Assembly (NCBI GenBank): GCA_039798745.1 | Contig: JBDKFK010000036.1 | Location: 1 to 14,291, forward strand | Direction: 5' to 3' | Length of the DNA stretch: 14,291 bases | Source: JBDKFK01 sp039798745 | Lineage (GTDB): Bacteria > Patescibacteriota > Microgenomatia > UBA1406 > GWC2-37-13 | Shown here: piece after piece, positions 1 to 5,746 of the stretch | Numbering within the stretch: position 1 is the first letter of the stretch | How the letters are laid out: every line of letters starts with the position of its first letter | Position numbers and translations under genes: made by a program | The notes under the pieces: generated by a model | The model's database searches: none | The model's input: only the letters and a program-made list of their open reading frames with translations | What the model was told of the DNA's origin: nothing

Positions 1-50
1 GCCTGGCGGTCACTGATCTGGGCGTCGACGGTCATGGTGGTGGCGTACAT
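1..50 (-). CDS. 5' end of an unidentified protein, cut by the window edge
   Basis: An ATG at 50-48 on the minus strand opens a frame reading MYATTMTVDAQISDRQ that runs off the left edge. The start is supported by a strong Shine-Dalgarno (GGAAGGAGG at 66-58), seven bases upstream of the ATG. The visible codons are GC-rich, as in the other genes of the left part. It is preceded by a leader of about 370 nt with a consensus promoter at 425-453. Sixteen residues are too few to name a family. A second in-frame ATG at codon 6 is possible but lacks its own Shine-Dalgarno. Confidence 0.6.
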   Translation of the reverse strand, partial: MYATTMTVDAQISDRQ

Positions 51-57
51 TGTGTGG

Positions 58-81
58 CCTCCTTCCGTGCACTAGGTGCAC
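58..81 (-). promoter_or_regulatory. Ribosome binding site with an adjacent palindrome
   Basis: GGAAGGAGG (66-58) is an excellent ribosome binding site for the ATG at 50. Directly upstream lies GTGCAC-TAG-GTGCAC (67-81). Each half is itself a palindrome, so the unit is both a direct and an inverted repeat. It could be an operator or a small hairpin next to the ribosome binding site; the sequence does not say which. Confidence 0.55.
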
Positions 82-130
82 TATATAATTGTGGTGTCCG
101 GCTGCGAAGATGCAGGCCAGACGGCAGTTT

Positions 131-151
131 GGGAACATTTGAGCTGTTCCC
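131..151 (-). other. Small hairpin in the 5' leader
   Basis: GGGAACA (131-137) and TGTTCCC (145-151) are perfect 7-base inverted arms around a 7-base loop. It lies inside the predicted leader of the gene that starts at 50. No U tract follows on either strand, so it is not a convincing terminator. Confidence 0.4.
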
Positions 152-180
152 GCGGCTCTTTGCCTTAGGGGCATCCAGAA

Positions 181-247
181 TACTATAGATCCCGAATCCC
201 GCCGAAGGCGAGGCTCGCCGAGGTAAAGGCGGCAAGTTCAGGATGAC
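181..247 (-). repeat. REP-like palindromic intergenic repeat (GTCATCCTGAACTTG type)
   Basis: On the minus strand the unit opens with GTCATCCTGAACTTG (247-233). It then has a GC-rich palindromic core bounded by CCGCC (232-228) and GGCGG (203-199), with GCCTTCGGC-type tops, and closes with GATTCGGGATCTATAG (198-183). From general knowledge, the GTCATCCTGAACTTG...GGATCT frame with a swappable hairpin is a common dispersed intergenic repeat in many bacterial genomes. The open frame crossing it is not considered a gene. It lies within the long leader of the left-edge gene and may add structure there. Confidence 0.55.
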
Positions 248-267
248 ATGCATGATGCTCTAAATGT

Positions 268-420
268 CCCCAAGGAGTTGAGCCTGAAGGAGGCTAATTG
301 CTATTTTCCTCTCTCGATTGTCAAGGTTCCCGTCCCGAATTCTTGGGGCGAGGTTGGACAGCTTGGCCTCGACTATGCACTTACATAGAATGTAAGGCAC
401 TGAAGGGGGAGTTGTCCAAC
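268..420 (-). ncRNA. Structured 5' leader RNA or small RNA, family not recognised
   Basis: Starting almost exactly at the predicted transcription start of the 425-453 promoter, two nested domains can fold. Domain 1 is closed by 8 bp between TGTCCAAC (413-420) and GTTGGACA (353-360), and holds a perfect 7-bp hairpin CTTACAT-aga-ATGTAAG (380-396). Domain 2 is closed by 7 bp between CTTGGGG (342-348) and CCCCAAG (268-274), and holds an AGCCT/AGGCT hairpin (281-295). Sequences are given as written on the plus strand. I do not recognise SRP RNA, 6S, tmRNA, RNase P or a named riboswitch. Because the left-edge gene follows on the same strand, a cis-regulatory leader is more likely than a free RNA. 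Confidence 0.45.
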
Positions 421-424
421 ATTA

Positions 425-453
425 ATTATAGTTGATAACTATAGGACTGTCAA
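425..453 (-). promoter_or_regulatory. Consensus sigma70-type promoter
   Basis: Minus-strand TTGACA (453-448), a 17-base spacer and TATAAT (430-425) match the consensus at every position of both hexamers. Transcription should start near 417-419, at the first base pairs of the structured leader, and run left towards the gene at 50. Confidence 0.75.
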
Positions 454-492
454 TATGATGTAAAATACGCAACTTATATACATAATTAGCTT

Positions 493-514
493 TATATATG
501 TATATACATATATA
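493..514. repeat. 22-bp perfect AT palindrome
   Basis: Positions 493-514 (TATATATG followed by its mirror complement) form a perfect 22-bp palindrome. It lies between the stop of the M20 peptidase gene (539) and the promoter at 425-453. It could be a binding site or a weak transcript end; alternating TA sequence also arises by slippage. No U tract follows, so I do not call it a terminator. Confidence 0.45.
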
Positions 515-538
515 CTATATGGATAATGTAATGAGCTA

Positions 539-1639
539 TCACTGTTTTGAGAGAAATGTGGTTAGTATTTCGTAATACTCCCGCAGGCTCTGAATACTCA
601 CATACTCACCCTGGGCATGGTAGTTATCTCCAACAGGGCCAAAAGCTACAGACGGTATGCCTACATGAGCAGCAAATCGGGCATCGTTGGTGCCATGGTT
701 TTTAAAGTATAGATCACGTTTTATTTTGAGTTTATCCTTGGCCAGAGAATTGAGCTCGTTGAGAAGGGGATTGGTATGATCTGTTTTCATTGTGTCTGTC
801 ATGTACATGACTTTATATGATACTCCGACTGATTCAGCCATCAATGTGTCCAAGATATTAAGTATGTCCTTGGTTGTGCGATAAGGAGTACAGAATCGTA
901 TGTCCATCTCTGCTTCGGCTGTTTCGGGAATTGAGTTTACCGCGAGTCCGCCCGTAATCTTACCCAAGTTAACTGTACTGTACCAGTGATCCTTGTCGTT
1001 TTTATCGACAGGGAAGTGCTGTTCTATTTTGTTATATACATGAAAAAGCTTGAGCACAGCGTTATCACCCGCCCAGGTATATGCCGAATGATCACCTTTG
1101 CCTTGTGCCGACACCTTGATCATAACTACGCCTTTCTGCTCTGTTTTGAAAACATACTGTTTTTCACCTTCCGCGGTAATAAAAAATTTTCCTCTATATC
1201 CGAGTTCTTTTATCAGTTTTTCGGTACCGTTATTTCCTCCCTTTTCTTCATCAGAACTTATGAGAAGAGTGAGTTTGGCTGAACTTTTACTTAGATCTTT
1301 CATTATCTGTATCAATACAGCTAATCCGCCTTTCATATCGAGAGCACCCCGTCCATAGATGCGACTTTTGTCATGACGCGGATGAAAATCGTTGTCATCA
1401 GCAGGGACTACATCAATATGTCCATGCATAACACAATCGGCGTCTGCTGGGCTAGCGTGATTCATGACAATAAGTGAATCATATCCACTATATGAAACCC
1501 GTTTCATCTGTAAACCGCTTTTGCTCAGATACGATTCCACATAGGAGAGCGCTTTGTCGGTTTCATCGCCGGTACCGGTAACCGTTTTGAAAGAAACGAG
1601 TTTTTCTGTAAGCGCGATCAGTCGTTTAGATAAGTCCAT
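539..1639 (-). CDS. M20 family zinc metallopeptidase (ArgE/DapE/CPG2-like)
   Basis: A 366-residue cytosolic hydrolase of the M20 fold, which cleaves peptide or N-acyl amino-acid bonds with two zinc ions. The catalytic set is complete: MHGHIDVVP (H74, D76), GRGALDMKGG (bridging D101), SSDEEKGG (general base E131, ligand E132), the AEGE region (E157) and a final NYH (H341). The lid domain carries GDHSAYTWAGDNA (H184) and HGTNDARF. Length is normal for the family. The start (ATG 1639) lies one base past the methyltransferase stop in a TAATATG junction, so the two are probably translationally coupled. The motifs do not separate deacetylase, desuccinylase, carboxypeptidase and dipeptidase. The location after a ligase and a methyltransferase suggests trimming or recycling of a peptide or acyl-amino-acid product. 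This is not a confirmed dapE or argE. Confidence 0.88.
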   Translation of the reverse strand: MDLSKRLIALTEKLVSFKTVTGTGDETDKALSYVESYLSKSGLQMKRVSYSGYDSLIVMNHASPADADCVMHGHIDVVPADDNDFHPRHDKSRIYGRGALDMKGGLAVLIQIMKDLSKSSAKLTLLISSDEEKGGNNGTEKLIKELGYRGKFFITAEGEKQYVFKTEQKGVVMIKVSAQGKGDHSAYTWAGDNAVLKLFHVYNKIEQHFPVDKNDKDHWYSTVNLGKITGGLAVNSIPETAEAEMDIRFCTPYRTTKDILNILDTLMAESVGVSYKVMYMTDTMKTDHTNPLLNELNSLAKDKLKIKRDLYFKNHGTNDARFAAHVGIPSVAFGPVGDNYHAQGEYVSIQSLREYYEILTTFLSKQ

Positions 1640-1640
1640 A

Positions 1641-2459
1641 TTATTTAGTCAGTTCAAGAATAATAAATGAATGATACCATGTTCCCTCTTCATCCTGCCA
1701 GATACGTGTATCTCCATCCTGCTCCTGTAACTGTTGCCAGATTGGAATATATTGATCGTAAAATGGCGCTAATTCATGAGTTTCGTCTACGATGGCCTGC
1801 CAGTCAGATATCATACCGGAATCTCTCATTTCGTCAAGCATTCGTTGAGTAGTACCATGGCCGTGTCGTGTGGTTGTGGTGGTAACTATCTTTCCGCCGG
1901 TCTTTAAATAATCAGGGCCTTTCATTAAAATTTCATCCAGTACCGCTCTTCCTCCCGCGTCAGCTTCATTCCAGGCATATGCATCATTGCTTCTGTCGAC
2001 ATCGCCGTTGCTTCTTAAGAATGGTTGAACCGGAGGATTTGTGATAATAAAATCCACACCATTTCTATACTCGTCAGGAACATTGTTAAACCCATCAGTC
2101 TCGACCTCGTCTAGAGTGTATGGATCTAGATCATTCAATCGCCAGTTGTGTCTAGCAGTCGCAACCGCGCGTCTATTAAGATCAGCCGCCACAACTCTTC
2201 GTGCGCCCATTAAGCCGGCTTTAACGGCCAGCAATCCACTTCCTGTGCCCATATCAACAACCGTACCTCCCTGTATTACGTCGGCATAGGTAGGCATAAC
2301 TTCTTCCGCTAGCTGTTGTCCCGTAACATAGGGAGGCCAAACACCTTCGGGGATTTGCAATGTTACCCCACCCACTTCCATTGTGCGTACTTCTCCTTCT
2401 TCCATCATACGTCGATACTCCTGATCATACTGTTGTTCTACTGTCTGTAATTCTGTCAT
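1641..2459 (-). CDS. SAM-dependent methyltransferase, NPP type (HemK/RsmC-like fold)
   Basis: A 272-residue class I methyltransferase. Motif I is VVDMGTGSG (about 67-75, D69 then GxGxG). The SAM ribose acidic residue is in AADLN (D93). Motif IV is IITNPPV (N141-P142-P143), the signature of enzymes that methylate planar amide or exocyclic amino nitrogens such as PrmC/HemK, RsmC and TrmN6. The C-terminal part (about 200-272) does not suggest a known substrate. I chose MTELQ at 2459. An in-frame ATG at 2492 and a TTG at 2582 would add residues lacking methyltransferase character and would read through a hairpin. None of the candidates has a clear Shine-Dalgarno, so the start is uncertain. It follows the ATP-grasp gene by 123 bases and is coupled to the M20 gene. 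Confidence 0.82.
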   Translation of the reverse strand: MTELQTVEQQYDQEYRRMMEEGEVRTMEVGGVTLQIPEGVWPPYVTGQQLAEEVMPTYADVIQGGTVVDMGTGSGLLAVKAGLMGARRVVAADLNRRAVATARHNWRLNDLDPYTLDEVETDGFNNVPDEYRNGVDFIITNPPVQPFLRSNGDVDRSNDAYAWNEADAGGRAVLDEILMKGPDYLKTGGKIVTTTTTRHGHGTTQRMLDEMRDSGMISDWQAIVDETHELAPFYDQYIPIWQQLQEQDGDTRIWQDEEGTWYHSFIILELTK

Positions 2460-2501
2460 AGATTTAAGTAATAAATAATTGTTGATTTGCATAAGTAAGA
2501 G

Positions 2502-2523
2502 GGGAACCGTTGAAACGGTTCCC
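2502..2523 (-). other. Strong hairpin between the ligase and methyltransferase genes
   Basis: GGGAACCGTT (2502-2511) and AACGGTTCCC (2514-2523) form a perfect 10-bp inverted repeat with a two-base centre. On the minus strand it is followed by CTCTTAC, not a U tract. It may be a processing or mRNA-stabilising hairpin that sets different levels for the ligase and the two downstream genes, or a poor terminator. Confidence 0.5.
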
Positions 2524-2582
2524 ACTCTTGTGTGTGACTTTTTGTACGTCGCCGGCCACGCTAAATGACCGGAGATATGCAA

Positions 2583-4298
2583 TTAGTCGAGATACCTATA
2601 GACGACCTCCGTGGCAAGATCTCTTACAAACTGAAGTTGGTCGCTTCGGGGTACTATTCCCAGAAACATATTCATGGGCACCATGAGTTTTAGTTTGATG
2701 AATATGTTTCCGTGATGCATTCCAAAGTAACCGAATGATGTGGCAAACGGGTAGATCCCGCGCTCCATCAGGTCGGCACAGACCACAGAGTACAGTTCAT
2801 AGAGTGACTCGGCATCGAAGCGGTCAGCGTAGGCAGTGAGATCGACCTCGATCTGAGCTTCGAACCAACCGCCGTTCTCAAACATGATGATAGTTTCGGG
2901 AACAGAGCGGCCTCCGCGACGCAGATTCCAGTCATGCTGCCGAAGTTGTCCGTCGGCAAGCGCGAAGATATCGCCGGCAAGAATACCGTTGTGGTATCCT
3001 TGGCGGGTTAATACTTCGCCCATCCAGGCATAGGCCCGGAACAACGACTCCCAGAGCAATGGATCTTCTTTCAGGTCCTCGGCCCGTGGGGCGACCCATT
3101 CACGATCATAAATACCGTCGGTTGTGCCGAAAGGATTTATAGAAGTGGGAAGAAAAACGCCGTCTACCATCATGCCACACACGGTGTAATCCTGGGTTAC
3201 CTCCTCGATAACACCGGGTGTAACAAACTCCTCAACAATCCCTACCATGGGTAGTTTCCCGCCCTGGAGCGATTGTTCAATGAGCCCGGCGAGCAAACCA
3301 ACGCGTAACTGACGGGGAAGTCTATTGTTGTAGACTTCCGAGTGGGCTCTTCGACTGATGTTGCCGAGACCCGACACACCGTCAGCATCGATTTTCAGCA
3401 TAGGCGTTTGGCCATTTGCAATGAAGCGGTCGATCGCGTCGATAAGTGCCATCGAGTAGACATGGATGCGATCTTGATTATTGCGGCGCAGTCCATCTGT
3501 GTATCCTGCTGTCCAGACGACAAGTTGGTCAAGATCGGCAGTTATCCCTCCGTCGAGGGTGACGGCTAATATTTCGGGAAGATGAGGGAAGCCTTCACTT
3601 TTGAGCCAAAGGTTGTTAAAGGCTTTGTTCATGACCGGAAGATCCGGTAGAACCATCTGTCCCGATTGGACATAGCGATCCAACGCGTCGATATGCTGTT
3701 GAGTTACTTGGAACGGTGAAACCAGCAAACGTCCGCGTTGAACAAGTATGTCCGCGTATTTGCAGACGAGTCGCAGCTGAGATAGCTCATCAATCGCTTT
3801 GACATTGTCCACAACCGACATGGACTGTGCGTATGAAACACACAGTTGGGCATATGTTTGCTCGTCTACCTTCATCAGGTCGATGAGCGTTCCGTTATGT
3901 TCATAGAGAACTTCAAACGGAACCGGCCGGCCAAGCATAGTTTCAAGCTTGGTGTGAAGCACACTAACATACGCCCGTTCGACCGGGTTAGGAGGAGCAA
4001 TGACAAGAGCCACTGCGCCACCTGTGAAACCCGAGGCCATCCACAAGGTAGGCAGCATTACACGCTCATAGCCGGGGAGACCATGAAGCAAGTGTCGCTG
4101 ACCTTCCGGTACAGCCATCGCCACGTCGTCAAACGTGACAAGGCATTCGGCCTGAGCAGACTGAGCCATTCTTCGGGAAACTTCTGCCCGATACCAGACA
4201 TCGGCAAATTCTGTTATTCCATGCTGTTGGAGTTGTGTCAGAGACATTGTCTCCAAGAGCTGCTGTACAGAATTTTTCGACTGCGATTGAGGTGTCAT
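2583..4298 (-). CDS. ATP-grasp protein resembling PGM1/pre-ATP-grasp peptide ligases
   Basis: A 571-residue soluble protein. An N-terminal region (about 1-260) matches nothing I can name but has the place and size of a pre-ATP-grasp domain. The ATP-grasp part is about 275-475. It includes PMLKIDADGVSGLGN (K302, glycine-rich loop), GIVEEFV (E356-E357, adenine hinge) and DWNLRRGGRSVPET (D456, N458, R460), the last resembling the E-x-N-L-R-x-G-G-T-T-H-P metal and phosphate motif of PGM1-type peptide ligases. A roughly 95-residue C-terminal region follows. Such enzymes join a carboxylate to an amine through an acyl phosphate. The start is ATG 4298, served by AAGGAG six bases upstream; the TTG at 4313 overlaps that site and is rejected. 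The gene is GC-richer than the purine and ABC genes and has a roughly 340-nt leader with an attenuator. Substrate unknown; the family call is from motif recognition alone. Confidence 0.6.
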   Translation of the reverse strand: MTPQSQSKNSVQQLLETMSLTQLQQHGITEFADVWYRAEVSRRMAQSAQAECLVTFDDVAMAVPEGQRHLLHGLPGYERVMLPTLWMASGFTGGAVALVIAPPNPVERAYVSVLHTKLETMLGRPVPFEVLYEHNGTLIDLMKVDEQTYAQLCVSYAQSMSVVDNVKAIDELSQLRLVCKYADILVQRGRLLVSPFQVTQQHIDALDRYVQSGQMVLPDLPVMNKAFNNLWLKSEGFPHLPEILAVTLDGGITADLDQLVVWTAGYTDGLRRNNQDRIHVYSMALIDAIDRFIANGQTPMLKIDADGVSGLGNISRRAHSEVYNNRLPRQLRVGLLAGLIEQSLQGGKLPMVGIVEEFVTPGVIEEVTQDYTVCGMMVDGVFLPTSINPFGTTDGIYDREWVAPRAEDLKEDPLLWESLFRAYAWMGEVLTRQGYHNGILAGDIFALADGQLRQHDWNLRRGGRSVPETIIMFENGGWFEAQIEVDLTAYADRFDAESLYELYSVVCADLMERGIYPFATSFGYFGMHHGNIFIKLKLMVPMNMFLGIVPRSDQLQFVRDLATEVVYRYLD

Positions 4299-4372
4299 GA
4301 TGTACTCCTTCAAAGATAGCCGGCTTAGAGGGCCGGGAGATGAGGAAACCGGGGATATACTGAGGATGAGAT

Positions 4373-4424
4373 ATATTGCGGGGGGAATGAAGTCACATAT
4401 ATAACTTCATTATCCCCGCAATAT
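4373..4424 (-). other. Long leader hairpin upstream of the ligase gene
   Basis: ATATTGCGGGG (4373-4383) pairs with CCCCGCAATAT (4414-4424). After a 3x3 internal loop, ATGAAGT (4387-4393) pairs with ACTTCAT (4404-4410) around a 10-base loop. Eighteen paired bases make this the longest hairpin in the leader. It lies about 75 bases before the start codon, after the attenuator terminator. No U tract follows in the minus direction. Confidence 0.6.
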
Positions 4425-4443
4425 TGTTCTATAGGTATCTGGT

Positions 4444-4523
4444 TGTAAAGGTGCGCCGCTACCCCACTTCCCGTCCGAGTCGGACGGTACGTTTGGGGTT
4501 TGCCCTCCGACTCGGAGGGCAAA
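4444..4523 (-). repeat. Conserved post-terminator segment of leader element A
   Basis: Two hairpins and a tail are shared with 5657-5746. In minus order: TTTGCCCTCCGA/TCGGAGGGCAAA (4523-4499); an outer ACCCCA/TGGGGT helix (4461-4466 with 4494-4499) around CCGTCCGA-g-TCGGACGG (4471-4487); then AAGTGGGGTA, GCGC and CTTTACA. The helices are kept in copy B while their bases differ, which suggests selection on structure. The first hairpin and the outer helix overlap by one base. Confidence 0.6.
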
Positions 4524-4544
4524 AAAAAAACCGCCTTGCGGCGG
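4521..4544 (-). terminator. Intrinsic terminator of leader element A (probable attenuator)
   Basis: On the minus strand CCGCC-GCAA-GGCGG (4544-4531) is followed at once by ten T (4530-4521), a textbook Rho-independent terminator. It lies about 110 bases after a strong promoter (4641-4668) and 220 bases before the ligase start. It would therefore stop the ligase mRNA unless prevented. The bases CCCGCC (4545-4540) can pair instead with GGCGGG (4575-4570) upstream. Confidence 0.75.
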
Positions 4545-4569
4545 GTAGTTTGTAACACACAAAACTCCT

Positions 4570-4585
4570 CCCGCCCTAGGGCCGG
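4570..4585 (-). promoter_or_regulatory. Anti-antiterminator hairpin / alternative pairing partner (element A)
   Basis: The minus-strand segment CCGGCCC-TA-GGGCGGG (4585-4570) can fold as a hairpin with one G-G mismatch. Its 3' arm GGCGGG (4575-4570) is also the exact complement of CCCGCC (4545-4540), the 5' side of the terminator stem. The 1:2, 2:3 and 3:4 pairings of a classical attenuator are thus all present. The core CTTATTANCCGG...GGGCGG recurs in element B. Confidence 0.55.
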
Positions 4586-4635
4586 ATAATAAGGAGAACA
4601 ATAAACGATGCGTGTGTGTTTTTCATATGTATCAT
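4576..4635 (-). CDS. Candidate leader peptide of element A (MIHMKNTHASFIVLLIIRP)
   Basis: An ATG at 4635 lies five bases after the -10 hexamer, so the mRNA would be essentially leaderless. An in-frame ATG at 4626 is an alternative start. The 19-codon frame ends at TAG (4578-4576), inside the loop of the first attenuator hairpin, which is where leader-peptide stops usually fall. The codons just before the hairpin read Phe-Ile-Val-Leu-Leu-Ile-Ile, a branched-chain-rich run that could sense aminoacyl-tRNA supply. Against this, copy B does not keep the same residues, and another frame (Tyr-Tyr-Pro) is better conserved at that point. Confidence 0.4.
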   Translation of the reverse strand: MIHMKNTHASFIVLLIIRP

Positions 4636-4640
4636 TTTAT

Positions 4641-4668
4641 ATTTTATACCTAATTATATTCTTGTCAA
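4641..4668 (-). promoter_or_regulatory. Promoter of the ligase leader
   Basis: Minus-strand TTGACA (4668-4663), a 16-base spacer and TAAAAT (4646-4641, five of six consensus). The predicted start is about 4634, at the leader-peptide ATG. The first terminator on this transcript is at 4544-4521. Long AT-rich flanks support promoter function. Confidence 0.65.
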
Positions 4669-4724
4669 CACTATTCATATTTCTTTCGCTGCTCGTCTCA
4701 ACTATATGTTGAAAAGATAAGTGA

Positions 4725-4758
4725 AAGCCGGAGGGTGCAAGGCTGCACCCTCTGGCTT
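4725..4758 (-). terminator. Probable terminator after the 187-residue gene
   Basis: A 15-bp stem with one G-T pair, AAGCCGGAGGGTGCA (4725-4739) with TGCACCCTCTGGCTT (4744-4758) and a 4-base loop, lies about 93 bases past the stop of the 187-residue gene. On the minus strand it is followed by TCACTTATCTTTTC, a broken U tract. It is thus a plausible but imperfect intrinsic terminator placed before the next promoter. Confidence 0.5.
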
Positions 4759-4771
4759 AAATCGATCGATT

Positions 4772-4860
4772 GTTCCGGTATGGAACGGTGCGCGTAAGCT
4801 AGGAACGCGCAACCCATATGGAACAGGTGAGTACGACAGTACCCTGTGGCCTAAAAGGCC
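4772..4860 (-). other. Run of small hairpins in the 3' flank of the 187-residue gene
   Basis: Several short inverted repeats stand in a row: GTTCC/GGAAC (4772-4786), TGCGCGT/ACGCGCA (4789-4811), ACAGG/CCTGT (about 4823-4847) and GGCCT-aaa-AGGCC (4848-4860), the last spanning the stop codon of the 187-residue gene. TATGGAAC occurs twice (4779-4786 and 4817-4824). This may be a structured 3' UTR. Short arms are common by chance, so only the density is notable. Confidence 0.3.
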
Positions 4861-5414
4861 GATGCAAAATCCAGCCTAAAGTTGGCAGTTCTCTCAAGAA
4901 GAAGTCCGTCGGGAATTCTTCGGGTTCTCTCCCGGTGTTTCTTTTCTGGGGTAACCCAGAGTGCCGGTGTTCGCTCCCATGGTTCGTCCAGAGTGGCCAA
5001 AAGATCGGCAACAGCCGATTTCCATGCTCGCGCTTCATCAATGCGTTCGCGTGGCGCCTGACCCCAGGGTAGACCATGTCCACCCAAGACAAACCAGTGC
5101 TCGTAGTTACGAGCCATCGAGACAAGCGCGTTGGCAAAATCACCGTGCGCGTTGGAACGCATAGCGACAACAAATGGTGTCGCTGCCGCCCACATCGGGG
5201 CGAACGGTTTCACAATATGTGCCGCTGCGCGCAAATGGCCGTTTGGCCATCGCAACCAGGTCGGTGCCTTAAACAAGGCAACCGCGGTAGGTGGCGCCAA
5301 TTCGCCGGGTGCCAGTAGCAGTGTATTGCAGCCGGCTGCGTTCAACAAATGCAAGGCATAGCGCTCGAGATCGTCCTCCGATGATGCTTGGGAAACGAAC
5401 AGTGTGGATTGCAT
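4851..5414 (-). CDS. Unrecognised 187-residue protein
   Basis: I do not recognise a family. The start is ATG 5414 (MQSTLFVSQ), preceded by GGAGG at a five-base spacing; the upstream ATG at 5426 overlaps that Shine-Dalgarno and is rejected. The protein looks soluble: no signal peptide and no membrane segment long enough to trust. An alpha/beta start (TLFVSQ, then a helix, then NTLLLAPGELAPP) is followed by a tryptophan-rich middle (TWLRWPNGH), FVLGGHGLPWGQ, and a basic tail (PEKKHRERTRRIPDG). The GC-rich codons resemble the ligase gene, not the AT-richer ABC genes next door. It has its own promoter and a roughly 450-nt leader related to the ligase leader, so the two are probably co-regulated. 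It is a separate unit, bounded by a terminator-like hairpin at 4725-4758. Confidence 0.65.
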   Translation of the reverse strand: MQSTLFVSQASSEDDLERYALHLLNAAGCNTLLLAPGELAPPTAVALFKAPTWLRWPNGHLRAAAHIVKPFAPMWAAATPFVVAMRSNAHGDFANALVSMARNYEHWFVLGGHGLPWGQAPRERIDEARAWKSAVADLLATLDEPWERTPALWVTPEKKHRERTRRIPDGLLLERTANFRLDFASAF

Positions 5415-5461
5415 GGGACCCTCCATTCAAAATATTTCACCATTTCACATTCCGACACGTT

Positions 5462-5498
5462 GATAGCATGGAGCTATCGTCCCGACAAGAGGATCGGG
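5462..5498 (-). other. Two small leader hairpins before the 187-residue gene
   Basis: GATAGC/GCTATC (5462-5478, 5-base loop) and CCCGA/TCGGG (5481-5498, 8-base loop) are adjacent perfect hairpins in the leader, between the long hairpin at 5526-5577 and the ribosome binding site. Confidence 0.4.
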
Positions 5499-5525
5499 TG
5501 AACAAGAGACATTCGAGAGGCTGTA

Positions 5526-5577
5526 TTGATTGGGGGAATCAGCTGGCAATGTGTTCCCGGCTAGTTCCCCCAATCAA
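5526..5577 (-). other. Long leader hairpin upstream of the 187-residue gene
   Basis: TTGATTGGGGGAA (5526-5538) and TTCCCCCAATCAA (5565-5577) are perfect 13-base arms; further weaker pairing is possible inside (AGCT/TAGC). Position and style match the long hairpin at 4373-4424 in the ligase leader: after the attenuator, with a G-run facing a C-run. The sequences themselves are unrelated. Confidence 0.6.
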
Positions 5578-5656
5578 GGGTATGTTGTACTCGGTGGTTA
5601 TTGTATATAAATCTTGTGATCTCGTGCGTGTGAGAAAATAAGATTTTAATAACCTA

Positions 5657-5746
5657 TGTAAAAGAGCGCTGATACCCCACTTTGCCCCGCGTTGCTTTTA
5701 AATGAGCGGGCTTCGTTGGGGGTTAGCCTCGCCGAAGGCGGGCTAA
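5657..5746 (-). repeat. Conserved post-terminator segment of leader element B
   Basis: This is the counterpart of 4444-4523. In minus order: TTAGCC...GGCTAA hairpin (5746-5723, GCCGAAGGC core); an outer ACCCCA (5674-5679) with TGGGGGT (5717-5723) helix around GCCCCGC/GCGGGC (5684-5711); then AAAGTGGGGTA, GCGC and CTTTTACA. The single-stranded blocks are close to copy A, while the stems differ in sequence but remain paired. Confidence 0.6.

Noticed and set aside
32..253. 73-codon open frame on the minus strand at the left end
   Set aside because: Its first half is the REP-like repeat. It has no ribosome binding site and overlaps the well-supported start at 50 in another frame.
268..420. SRP RNA, 6S RNA or tmRNA
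   Set aside because: The SRP GGTCAGG...GGAAGGAAGCAGCC core, the long single 6S hairpin with central bubble and the tmRNA tag or tRNA-like ends are not found.
3846..4319. 157-codon plus-strand open frame
   Set aside because: It lies wholly opposite the ATP-grasp gene, has no Shine-Dalgarno and its protein is low in recognisable motifs; a shadow of the GC-rich gene.
4325..4601. Open frames crossing leader element A on the minus strand
   Set aside because: They start at non-ATG codons without a Shine-Dalgarno and run through the terminator, its T-run and two hairpins. Similar frames cross element B only because the nucleotide element is shared.
4444..4668. T-box riboswitch
   Set aside because: A terminator and GTGGGGTA-like tail recall a T-box, but the AGGGTGGnACCGCG box is missing and the tail lies after, not before, the terminator.
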